DNA from: Cryptomeria japonica
Taxonomy: Eukaryota > Streptophyta > Pinopsida > Cupressales > Cupressaceae
Assembly: GCF_030272615.1 (NCBI RefSeq)
Contig: NC_081408.1
Location: 335,824,793 to 335,888,792 of the forward strand
DNA length: 64,000 bases
Direction: 5' to 3'
The stretch's first letter is position 1. The number at the start of each line of letters is the position of its first letter. Below, piece by piece: positions 11,041 to 21,708 of the stretch. The notes below the pieces were generated by a model. That model was not told where the DNA came from. It ran no database searches and saw nothing but the letters and a program-made list of their open reading frames with translations. A program made the translations under genes and the position numbers.

Positions 11041-12613
11041 ATCTCCTACTCAAGGCATCTACAACTACGTTCAACTTCCCTTTGATGTAGTGGACATCAA
11101 AATCATACTCGCAAAGGAACTCCATCCATCTCCTCTGACGGGCATTAAGATTAGGCTAGGTGAAGATGTACTGCAAACTTTGATGGTCTGAATGAAGCTC
11201 GAAGTGATGACCCAAAAGGAAGTGTCTCCACCTCACAAGTGCATGTACTATTGCTGCAAGATCTAGGTCATGCATAGGGTAGTTAAGCTTGTGAGTCTTA
11301 AGTTTTCTAGACTCGTACGCTATAACTCTACCCCCCTGCATAAGGACTGCTTGTAATCAATCCAAGGAAGCATTTTTGCATACCATGAAATCGGTCGTGG
11401 GGTTTGGCACAATAAGAATAGGTGCACTAGTGAGTTCCCTTTTCAGATCCTGAAAAGCCCTCTCACACTTCTCTGTCCACTCAAATTTCTTTCCCTTTCA
11501 CTGGAGGGATGTGATGGGGTGTGCAACTCTAGAAAATCCCTCAACAAAGCATCTATAGTATCCTGCTAAACCCATGAAGCTCCTGACCTCTGTCACACTG
11601 GTTGGTGCTAGCCAATCCATGATAGCTTTGATCTTTGATGGGTCAACTGAGATCCCATCACTGGATATAACATGCCCTAGGTACTTGACCTCTGATCTAA
11701 AGAAAGCACATTTCAACAAACTACCAAACAACTGGTTGTCCCTCAAACACTGCAAAACCTACCTCAAATGCTCCTCATGCTCCTTCTCATTCTGAGAATA
11801 TATCAATATGTCATCTAGGAACACAATCACAAATCGGTCGAGGAAGGTGCAGAATACCCCATTCATGAGACTCATGAATACAGCTGGAGCATTTGTAAGA
11901 CCGAATGGGACCATAGTGAACTCATAGTTGCCATATCTGGTGTGAAACATGGTCTTGTAGATATTGCTTTCCACAATCCTCAACTGATGATACCCTAACT
12001 TCAGATCTATTTTGGAAAACACTTTAGCACTCTGAAGCTGATCAAACAAGTCATTGATCCTGGGCAAGGGATAGCAGTTCTTGATGGTTACTTTATTCAA
12101 TTGCCTGTAATCTATGCATAACCAAAGGGACCTATCCTTCTTCTTCATGAAGATGACTGGTGTGCCCCAAGGGGAGACACTAGGATGAATGTGACCCTTC
12201 TCTAAGAGTTCCTCTAGCTGCATCTTGAGCTCATTAAGCTCATGTGTGGTCATCCTATAAGGTGCTCTCAAAACTGGCTCAGCTCCTGTCACCAAATCTA
12301 TGTGGAAGTCAATCTCTTTGCTAGGTGGCATACCGGGTAACTCAACTGGAAACACATCTGCAAATGCCTCAAGGATGGGATGATCATCTAGGGAAGGCTC
12401 CCTCTCATTTTCTTCCTCTCTATCACTGATGGTGATAGAAAAAAATTGGCATCCCTTGTGCATGCTCTGCTTAAGTTGCATAGTGGAAATTATACGAAGA
12501 GACACGGGCCTCTGAATCCCAGTGATTACTATGGGAGCACCATGATCATCCTCGCACATGATCTTTTTTAGGTGACAATCCATCTTGGCTCTATGGGCGT
12601 AAAGCCAATCCAT
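11041..12613 (-). pseudogene. Gypsy-A reverse transcriptase and RNase H (pseudogene)
   Basis: Minus-strand pol frame. The RT starts with the [14 protein letters not shown] linker, then [28 protein letters not shown], the [12 protein letters not shown] block, [10 protein letters not shown] (usually DLRSGYHQ), [11 protein letters not shown] and the catalytic FLDDILIYS box, all intact in pattern. Connection motifs KYLGHVIS and [11 protein letters not shown] follow. RNase H begins with the FEW..CERAFQDLK segment and contains [10 protein letters not shown], the [13 protein letters not shown] block and DALSRR at its end. In-frame stops are near 11757, 11497, 11370, 11157 and 11039. It converts element RNA to DNA in virus-like particles. 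Motif retention suggests fairly recent loss of coding. Confidence 0.9.
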
Positions 12614-12882
12614 GCCAAGTATGATGCCATAAGATTCGAGTGGTGTAACTCTAAGGTCTACTATGGTGGTGGTATTACCAATCTAGAGTGGACATCCCCT
12701 AACCTCTGAATCCACCGACACTCTAGCCCCTAATGCTAACTCCACTTCCCAACTGACACCTTGCGTAACTACCACTAGCCCACAACGCTCCACAACCAAT
12801 GGAGATATAAAGGAGTCAGTCACTCCTGAGTCAAATAATATAGAAATACCACTACCTCTGATCATACCTATAGCTCAATGAC
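12600..12882 (-). pseudogene. Gypsy-A aspartic protease (pseudogene)
   Basis: Reads ISILFDSGVTDSFISPL, where the usual motif is LFDSGATHSFIS. The catalytic DSG is kept but the next Ala is Val. Further on, MDWL is the conserved C-terminal flap-helix motif. It is joined to gag by a frameshift near 12880: gag runs in one minus frame down to a TAG there, and the protease and all of pol run in another. A stop near 12683 lies inside the domain. It would have cleaved the Gag-Pol polyprotein. Confidence 0.85.
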
Positions 12883-12899
12883 TATGGCCTGATGCTCTA

Positions 12900-14304
12900 C
12901 CTGGCAGTTGTCAACCGCTATGAAGACTATATGGGACTTGCCCATATCTCCAACTGTAGGCTCTGATGCTACCATCCTCTGATTACCTACCATCTGACCC
13001 TGCAAACACTCTCTCACCATATGCCCCATGGCTCCACATGTGAAACAAGCACCACATGCCTAAAAATGTGTGCCTTGAGGTCTAGAGTAAGGCTTCCCAC
13101 CTGTCCTACTCGAACCACTATACCCACCCCTGGAGGACTGTTGAGTCTATGCTGGAGGTGTGTATGTACCTTGTGCCCTCTGGTCATGTCTAGGACCCTA
13201 TGACTACCACTGCTTAGGCTTAAAGCCCTACTATCCTTGAGGGGGCCTCTGCCTATGACTCTATTGTGATAGCTATGGAGGAGGGGGTTTATAGGACCTC
13301 AATGCATTTCAGTGGTTGCCTTTCTAGTGGGGTTTCTGAAACCTGAAAGACTAGGGTGTCGGGTTTTGGTTCTGAAACCAATCCCTCGTGTCATGCAGCC
13401 TGACCTGAATCTCCTCAGCTATCAAGGCCTTCTCCATGGAAACCCGAAGGCTCCCAGGAGTGGCCATCTTCACTGGTCCTACTATCTCGACATTAGGTCC
13501 CCTGATAAATCGGTTGATGAGAAGCTTCTCATCCTTCAAGTAGTCTACATAAGGTAGGAGCTCAATGAACTTGCTCTCGTACTGGGTCACTAAGAGACCC
13601 TTCTGCTGGAGTTCATGGAACTCATCGATCCTACATTGTTTGAAGTTCTCTGACAGGTACCTCTCCCTAAACCTCTTTGTGAAGATCTCCCATGTGAGGG
13701 TGTCTACAATTAGACCACACTTGAATTCCTCCTATTTCCACCATGTGGAGGCTGTTGATCTCAAAAGGTGGACTGCAACTCATGCCTTCAGATTGCTTTC
13801 ATAAGAATGCAATACGAAGCACCAATCCAGGCTCAAAAGCCAAGCCTCATCCTCTACCCCATCGGTAGATCCACTAAAAGATGGTGGTTGGAGGTGCAAA
13901 ACCTCTTTGATCAGATCCCCTAGTTCTTGACATGTCCTCTTAATATAAACATGTGCGGATATCGAAGGTGGTCAAGGTAGATGAACAAACTCAGGCTCAT
14001 GCTCAACCTGACCCTCTATGGGATTAGGAGGTGGAATCCTACTCCGTTCCCTATCCGTTGACCTATGGCTCCCTGAGTTCTGGTTTTCTACATGACGATC
14101 GACTGCTAGGAGCCTATCCTGCACTATCTCAATCAGGTTCTGAAGTGCTAATAGGATGTCTCGGTTTGGGTCAACCGATGGTTTAGGAGGGGCCTCTGGG
14201 TTCCCTTCTGGAACTGGTTCCTCCCTATCAACATCCTCACATGCCATACGTGTACGCTTAGGACCCCTTCTGCGCTTGCGAGCTTGTCGTGTAGTCGAAG
14301 GCAT
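12900..14304 (-). pseudogene. Gypsy-A gag (pseudogene)
   Basis: The ATG at 14304 starts a basic N-terminus (many Arg/Lys), about 130 bases inside the PBS. The capsid region has a WLLSLDWCFVLHSY segment, TASTWW and FRERYLSENFK, followed by the TQYESKFIELL..Y segment, the pattern of plant Ty3/Gypsy Gag. A zinc knuckle CFTCGAMGHMVREC (CX2CX4HX4C) lies near 13050-13008. Stops occur at about 13972, 13800, 13770 and 13351, and repeatedly in the proline-rich part before the knuckle. All of it stays in one frame from 14304 to about 12880. Plus-strand ORFs at 13021-13804 are its antisense shadows. Confidence 0.88.
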
Positions 14305-14421
14305 CTTTACGAGAAAATAAAATGAAAATAAAATAAAAAATAATTTTTAGAGAAAAATTTAATTAATTAAATAATTAAAAAGAAACATAATGGAGAAAGG
14401 TTCCTAGTGTTGCAAACCTTT

Positions 14422-14432
14422 CTCTGATACCA
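14422..14432 (-). promoter_or_regulatory. Gypsy-A primer-binding site (initiator tRNA-Met type)
   Basis: The minus strand reads TGGTATCAGAG three bases inside the 5' LTR edge at 14436. This matches the 3' end of plant initiator tRNA-Met, the usual primer of chromoviruses. Confidence 0.9.
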
Positions 14433-14435
14433 AAA

Positions 14436-15969
14436 TGTCATGCCCAAACTTTTGGGCTAAAAACAGAACAATTTTTTTTTTTTGAAACACCTAAACTCTC
14501 AAAATAATCTACATTTAAATTGATATCAAATATAGTCTTGTCTTAACTAGGATGTAAATAGAATTGCTTTCTAAAGCTAGATTAATTAGCCAACTCAAAT
14601 AAGTGACATTAATTAATGAAGGTTAATTAATCCCAAGAGGGTTGTCGCAATTTAGTTAGTTAATTTAATTATCTTAATTAAGTTGCCGCTAATTAAAATC
14701 AAGGGATAATTAGATATCTCAAATGCATTTAAATCATTCCCGACCAATTAATGATAATGCTAGCTTAAATTAATTAACTAAATGCACGCAAATTCATTAT
14801 TTAAATCTAACCGATAAGGGTTCAATTTCCACAATGTCATTTGTCAAATAAATCCAATTTTATGCTATAGTTAATTTTAGTTTCCCCTAAACCTTTAAAT
14901 TTGATGATATAATTAATCTAGCCAACATCGGCCTCAAAAGCTAAAATTTTGTAAAAATAATTAATAATTTTCAATTATAAATTTTTCCCAATTTAAAATA
15001 TAACTTAACATCCATATTTGATTTAATATATCAAATAACTATATAGTTTCCCTATTTGAATAAATTAAATCAACTATGCGATTAATGTATCCATATAACA
15101 GTAATCCTCCATTTTAAATTATATAAAATAAACTATATTAAAAATTAATTTTCTCCCACATCGAATAAGGAGTTTTAAATTAATAACACATAAGGCTAAA
15201 ATTATATGGGGGGGGAATCATTTCCAAAAATTGGAAAGTATTTCCCCCTCTCCTTATTTTAATTTATTATATATATTTTTTAAATCTCAAACCCTAACTA
15301 GGGTTGAGTAATTTTTCTTATATTTTATTTAAATCCACTTAATAATCTCTTTCTTTTATTGTTACATTATTAGCTAACCCTAATATTCTTTTGCCTTTTA
15401 TTTGTATGCAAACCCTAATCCGGATTTGGATTAGGGTTGCATATTTTACCCAAAAACAAATCCTAAACTAATGTATTCCCTTTACCCTAATATTTTTTTG
15501 TGTTGTGTGTGTGTTATGCAGGGCTGAACCAGGGCATGGCAACAGCTGAATGGATAGGCAGAGGCTGAAAGAATGTTGGGCTTCATAGCGGGCTCCCCTT
15601 CGGTCACCACTGTGTTTACATAAAGTGGCAGACAGTGTCGTCCACTGTGTGCACCCACGATGGCGGTCGGTGTCGTCCATTGTGTGTACACACAGTGGTG
15701 GCCAGTGTCGTCCACTGTGTGTAAGCACAGTGACGGCTGCGGGCCATCCACTATGTTTACACACAGTGGCGGTACCTCCCACATCGACCACTATTTGTAA
15801 ACATAGTGGCTCGACCCATGAGCCGTCCACTGTGTTAACACATAGTGGTTCGGCTTATGCCCCCCCGATTTTATTTATTTTAATTTTAATTTTTTTGTTT
15901 ATATATATATATATACAATCGGGTTTTAAACATATACTAATGTTTTTTCATCTATGTGCATTTTTTTTA

Positions 15970-16007
<38 letters not shown>

Positions 16008-17581
16008 AATAAAACTACAAATGCATATCCAGTTGGGTTAGGATTATTTTTTTGAAATAATTTTACACGTTAGCATGTCGTTCTTCTCCCCTTTTTTTTC
16101 TAACAACAATATATATATATATAAAGCTTGCAGGAGTTGATAAAATAATGGAAGCATTTCAATGGTTATATATTTCATTTCTTAGGTATGATTTAATTTA
16201 ATATGTAGCATTAGGAGTAATGATAGTATATAAAATACACAGCATGTTAAATATTTCATGTAGTTAATTTCTTCAATAAAAATTATTACATCTAGGTTCA
16301 TTTTTTGCAATACTAAAGAGAAAAAATGATAGAATTTAAAAGGTAAAACAACAACTCCATCAGCCTAGAAATCATTTACAATAACTTTAGAGATAGACTA
16401 TTAAATCTATCTAACCATATTCTATATTAGGAATGAATAAATAATTGGAACTAAGTAATTAATTTTTATTTTACTAACATTTATGCTTTACTATTCCCTA
16501 TTACTACCTTTATACTTCCTACATCTTCTTTTTTTTTTAATAAATAAATGATAGAATTAAATAAATGACAGTAGCATATTACACTCCAGAAAACACTTAG
16601 AAACTTACAAAAAAGAATGCAGAAACTTTTCTTCCTCTATTTTACATTTATCCATGAATTGCGATTTCAACTTAAAAAAACAAGATGCATTGTTTATAAG
16701 AAAAACTTGAATACAATATGTCACTTTTACAAATGGGTGAAATACCCAACTAGTCTCTCATCCCTAATAGATGAGGACTTAACTTAAATAACACTTTTCT
16801 ATCCTTTGAAAATTATTACAATAATTACTGAATTATTTCTTTCTTTCTGCAACTAAGATGCAACTCCTAGCTTTCCTTTCCAAGCAACCTGCATGCAATC
16901 ATAAGGCTGTGATCATGGGGTGCTCCCGAGCTTGGAGAACCAAGTCGTAGATGGGTTACACTCAAGAAAACACAAACAAGCAAAGGGGAAAACATAACAA
17001 ACACATTCCCATTCCCAAGCTGAAACTTCATCACATAATGTGATATTTTACTTGGGTGGAAGTGGACCAAGTACCCTTGAGGAGATTTGCTGGATAGTAA
17101 CTCATAGCCAACTCATGGCATCCAAGAAAACACCACAAAACTCATCTTAACCCCCATATCCTTATGACCCCTGAATGCATAAACAAAACTATGCAGCAAG
17201 GGTCACCTAGACAAACCCTTGAGATCACTCTGATGATGATTGCCTCTCACTCTAAGGCTGTCAAACTTCTTCCACCCCCAAGACCATTTTCCCCTCCCAA
17301 GGGTAAGATAGTCTTGGATACTCCCAAGCACAACAAAATGCATAAACAGAAATAGAAAAAGAATCACATAGAACTTTCACAACTACAATGCAAGATACAA
17401 CATATACATTCAAGCATCCTACATACAGATTTCAAATAACAAGTAAGAAAACCCTAACCTTGAATCTTCCAAGGGTATTCTAGGGGAAAGCTTGGAGAAG
17501 AGCAGCCCAATCCACAAATCTTTTCTGCAACACTTAACCAAAATTCCTATCCCAAAACTAGTTTCTTTTCAAATTTGCAAG
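14436..17581 (-). repeat. Gypsy-A right (5') LTR, first part
   Basis: Starts TGTCATGCCC at 14436 and is collinear with 5064-8291 of the left LTR, including both telo-box hairpins, the palindrome array and the TA runs. One visible deletion at about 16922 removes the 'cacctcccagcctaggct' block present at 7559. Interrupted by element B at 17581/17582. The rest of the LTR resumes at 30641. No genes. Confidence 0.92.
15607..15848. repeat. Seven-unit array of 22-bp palindromes (right LTR copy)
   Basis: Units start at 15607, 15642, 15677, 15712, 15748, 15788 and 15827, giving spacings of 35, 35, 35, 36, 40 and 39 bp, identical to the left LTR array. Several units differ by compensating or near-compensating changes. 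For example, the seventh unit's loop side is TGTGTTAACACATAG here and TATGTTAACACACAG in the left copy. Confidence 0.9.
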
Positions 17582-19030
17582 TGTAGATAGAAATCTGGAA
17601 TTCATCAAAGCAAATAGACATTTAAACTAGCTCAATCACGAAAACTCAATTGCAATGATAAGAAAACCTACAAACATTCAATAGAGATATGAAAATAAAA
17701 CATTCAATTCAAATGCAAACCATCACAAATGTGAATGTCTCCTCCATGATTCTCCATTGTCCTTCTTTCTCCTTCAAATTGATTTGTTTTGTGGATCTCA
17801 CCTACAAGTGCATAAGCATAATATGAAAGCAAGATTGACAAGACGACAACGTAAGAATACTAGAAGCGTGATTGATTTGGGGATCCTTTGATTGAACAAA
17901 TTCATCCAATTTATAGACAAATTGGAGAAATGACAAGATTAGAATGAAGAGATTTGAAAGGAAATTTCAAATCAAGAATGACAAATATGACAAATTATGA
18001 TAAAATTGACACTTTCTATGCAAGATTGATTGATTGACAAATTATGACAAAATTGACAAGGTTGCTATGCAAAATTGATTGATTGACAAATTATGACAAA
18101 TTTGTTATGTCATTCCCATGAAATTAGGAGAAATATTAGAAAAATAGGAGAAAATAGAAAATTAGATGAATTAGAAATTAGGAAATTAGAAAATTAGGTA
18201 AATTAATTAATAATTTTTCATTCATTAATCAATTCACAAAAAGAGGGAGGAATTAGTTAGCCAATTAAATAAATATTTAATTGTGACAAGAAGACTTAGG
18301 ATAAATAAATAAATAATTTAATCTAGAGGGAAAATGACAAACAAGGTTAAATGAATAAATCATAAAACCCTAGAAGATGAATTAGAAATGCAAGGACGAC
18401 AATTAGGTCTTGACAAAAGATCATTGATGTCGATTCGATCATGATTTTGATTAACAAAGGACCAATGCTGACAAATGATTTGATTGATAAATGTGCCAAT
18501 TGATGAGGAACAATGACTAATTGATCCAAATTGACATGATTGAGAAGGATGACAATCGATGACAAATTGATCGCAAAATGACAAGATTGAAAATGACAAC
18601 GATCGATGACAAATCGATCACAAAATGATGAGATTGAAAATGACAATGATTGATGACAACTTGATCGCCAGATGACAAGATTGAAAATGACAACAATCGA
18701 TGATAAATCGATCGCAAGATGACAAGATTGAAAAGAGGACAAAACCCTAATTAGGATTGACGATGTCCAAAATGATGACAAATGAACACGCACATTGATA
18801 CGACAGGGTAAGATCGACCAAAATCATGACTGAAGATTATTATCGACAAGACTAAATTTGAAAGCGATACAAATGAAGAATGTAGAAGAAGGACTCGATG
18901 CTCGCAAATGATAAAGACCAAGTGCACAACATAGAAGAAATGTTAATGCGATGCAAAAACCCTAAAATAAGGCAATGCGCCAATGTTAAAGTATGACTTT
19001 GCAAGCGTTGACCATTTTTAGATGTCTACA
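17582..19030 (-). repeat. Element B left (3') LTR
   Basis: Runs TGTAGATAG...GATGTCTACA on the plus strand. It contains a 47-bp tandem repeat (18550-18735), many TGACAA words, and on the minus strand a TATA-like GTCTATAAATTGG near 17908-17922 that could mark the promoter. ORFs on the minus strand at 18347-18793 are translations of the tandem repeat and are not genes. Confidence 0.92.
18550..18735. repeat. 47-bp tandem repeat in element B LTR (about 4 units)
   Basis: Units built on GATYGATGAC, then AAATCGATC, then ATGA..AGATTGAAAATGACAA recur at 18601, 18648 and 18695, exactly 47 bp apart, with a further partial unit upstream. The right LTR carries the same array at about 30160-30345. It holds repeated ATCGAT palindromes. 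Confidence 0.85.
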
Positions 19031-19045
19031 TTTTGCCCCTCTTTG
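19031..19045 (-). promoter_or_regulatory. Element B polypurine tract
   Basis: The minus strand reads CAAAGAGGGGCAAAA immediately before the LTR start TGTAGACATC. Together with the PBS on the other side, this fixes the orientation as minus. Confidence 0.88.
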
Positions 19046-19885
19046 AGACAATGCGATTTTAAGCGTTGTTTCAAAGAAAAACAATGAAAATGCCCCAGAC
19101 ACTGACAATGACACATGCATGCCCCCTTGAGGAATTGGCCGGAAACATCTAGAAAAGAGGCCAATTGATCAATAAGAATGATAGAAAATGATAGGAGCAA
19201 ACAGACTTAAAATCGGGGATCGGATACACAAATGACATGCAATTGAATGTGCAAAAGACCACGACCAGCATAAGATGGAGAGAGTGCATGTCCATCTATG
19301 CACTAAAAAAGATCTATAAATGAGACAAAGAGAGTGAAAAGAGCTCATTTGCACTAGCCAAAGTGGAGGATTCTTTTGCTCTGGAAAAGGATGCTTGCAT
19401 AGAGATGGTGAACATTCCAATGGAAGATCACCTTGGGGAATGTGTACACACCTACAGATGACTAGATGACGCAGGAGCAACGGTATGTATATCAAAAACC
19501 CATACTGTCAATTTCATGAATTTTACTCACTTGTGAGACATTGCGGGGCCCATAGGGAATGAAAAAAATGACTTTTGCACCTGTGTGGGTGCATCTTGTG
19601 CTTGTGTAGGATGTCCTACACTTGTGTAGGGTATACAGGCACAAGTTGATGCTACACAGGCACAGGACATGGTACACAGGCGCAGTTGTGCACTAGGAAC
19701 CCTAATTTGACCAAAAACACCATGCGAATGATCCTGAAAAGGGGAATAAGAGTAGGATAGGTTAAAATAGATAAAGAACACCCTAATTTGTGGATGAAAC
19801 AAGGAAATGCAACCCATAGGAGTAAACCCTAAAACTAACAAAGTGTGCCCCAATTGTGATGCAAAACCGATAGTATCCACTGATT
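19046..19885. other. Element B spacer between 3' LTR and antisense ORF
   Basis: Non-coding by my reading. At about 19575-19690 it holds several variants of ACACAGGCGCAG / TGTGTAGG. The same motif clusters at 28970-29080 beside the PBS. The small minus-strand ORFs here show no recognisable domain. Confidence 0.5.
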
Positions 19886-21708
19886 ATGCGAGAGAACCGC
19901 CCTGACTGCTTCATGTTACGACATAGACTCAGGAGCACGGACAGAGATACATTAGCAGAGCTTGGATTATACTATATTGCATTCATGCCTGAGATTAGGG
20001 AAAACACAGGACTACTGATCGCATTAGCAAAGAGATGGCATTCAGAGACTTCCTCTTTCCATCTGGTGACTAGAGAGGTGACTATGACACTAGAGGATGT
20101 ATGGCGCATCCTCCGCATTCCAATTCATGGGGAGATGATAGAGTATGACCCAGTGATAGGGAAAGACACTTTGTGCAGATTATTTGAGTGTGAGGTAGAT
20201 GATCTAGATATCGTAGAGAGGGAGATTGGCTGGGAGACCATGGCATCATAGTATGATCAGCGATATGTGGTGATAGTAGTGGTTATAGCATGCCTATTAG
20301 TAGGGGATAGATGAGGACATGGATTCCCTATTGGATGGGGAAGAGTGCTAGAGTGGATGGCGATAGAGGGGACTATATATGCATGGGGACCATGTGTGCT
20401 TGCTATGCTATATTTTCAGTTGTATCAGATAGCATACCAAGGGGTACAGACTTTGAGTTATGGAGTCACACTGTTACAGGTATGGGCATTTGAGCATATA
20501 GCCATATGTCAACCGATTGTAGAGAGATAGGTAGTACCTCATCGACCATATGTGTACTACTATGGGGGAGCACTGAGACAGGGTCCATTTGGATACATAC
20601 TATATTGGTGACATGAGCTAGATAGATTGAGAGAGTTCACCTGGAGGCCATATGTTGATTGCCTTGGATGGTCAGATGATAGTGATGAGCTACCATATTG
20701 TAGATAGGAGAGATACCTAATTGGGAAACCAGTGAATTGCCAGAGAGTGATTGAGATGTACTTGCTAGAGAGAGTCAGATGATAGTTTGGAGAGAGACAG
20801 GATGTACCTAGAGGGATTGCACACTTTGCCTGATCTCATAGAGAGACGAGTCAGTGGGGGAGGATGATTCAGCCACACATAGCATATGCCAAATTCACAT
20901 AGCTACAGTAGAGATAGTGGGATTGGAGATCAGATGTGGTGGATGTCGGGATGACAGAGGAGTATGAGCGATGGTTTGCACGACAACAGCCAATGCCATT
21001 GACAGATCCTGATATTCTGGTACCTAGGAGACAGGAGGACTTCCCACTCGCTGGAGAGGATGAGGGAGATGATGAGGATAGAGATGAGGATGAGGATGGA
21101 GATGATGATAATGAGGAGGAGGATGAGGACAGAGATGATGATGATGACGAGTATGAGCCAGATTCGGCCGATCAGGAGTCATTGCAGGATATACCCATAG
21201 AGCCGGAGACAACTAGCATAGAGGAGATGGAGATATGTAGGGCTACCATAGGGAGTCAACATGATCACATTGTGATAGTAGAGAGACAGAATGCTATCTT
21301 GAGGATAGAGCAGGATCAGTTCAGAGTAGAGATAGCCAGATTGACAATAGCTCGAGATATAGCAATAGCGTAGGCACAACAAGCAGAGCAGAGAGTGATT
21401 GAGTTTATTGGGTCAATTAGGGATGCCAGTGCACGTGAGATGGCACAGATGTTGGTAGAGACCGAAGAGGAGATACACCATTGGAGGACACTATATGAGA
21501 GTGTAGTTCCATCAGAGTAGAGAGTAGCATCATATCAGGCATGATCAAGGATAGAGAGTAGGCCACATTCTAGGAGGTCAGCGAGCAGCATGGGGGTGAG
21601 TGGACCTAGGAGACCACCACAGCTAGGACTAGGGACAGGAGGGACATCATCCTTGAGGCAGGGTAGGGATGAGGAGGATAGAGGGAGTACCCAATCATAG
21701 AGGCACGT
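19886..21708 (+). pseudogene. Antisense plant mobile domain (PMD) ORF of element B, decayed
   Basis: The ATG at 19886 opens a frame that can be followed to about 21708 without a frameshift, interrupted by about 15 stops, all TAG or TGA. Residues 1-220 match the plant mobile domain pattern (aminotransferase-like, PF10536). These include a HSETSSFHL segment, the TMTLEDVWRILRIPI block, later a WGRVLEWM segment, and WGPCVLAMLYFQLY followed by TLLQVWAFEHIA. Then come a very acidic run (about 21056-21160, mostly Asp/Glu), a coiled-coil-like stretch (21210-21480) and a Ser/Arg/Gly-rich tail. PMD proteins occur as transposon ORFs and as domesticated silencing factors (MAIN/MAIL). The location antisense to gag near the 3' LTR fits the Tat antisense ORF. 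A host gene is unlikely because it lies inside an LTR pair. Confidence 0.82.

Noticed and set aside
13021-13804. Plus-strand ORFs over the Gypsy-A gag
   Set aside because: Antisense of gag, whose motifs (zinc knuckle, capsid blocks) are clear on the minus strand.
18347-18793. Ser/Ile/His-rich minus-strand ORF, also at 29956-30399
   Set aside because: Product of the 47-bp tandem repeat inside the element B LTR; no domain and no stable start.
19886-21708. PMD ORF as a host silencing gene
   Set aside because: It sits within an LTR pair, carries about 15 stops and has no introns or flanking gene structure.
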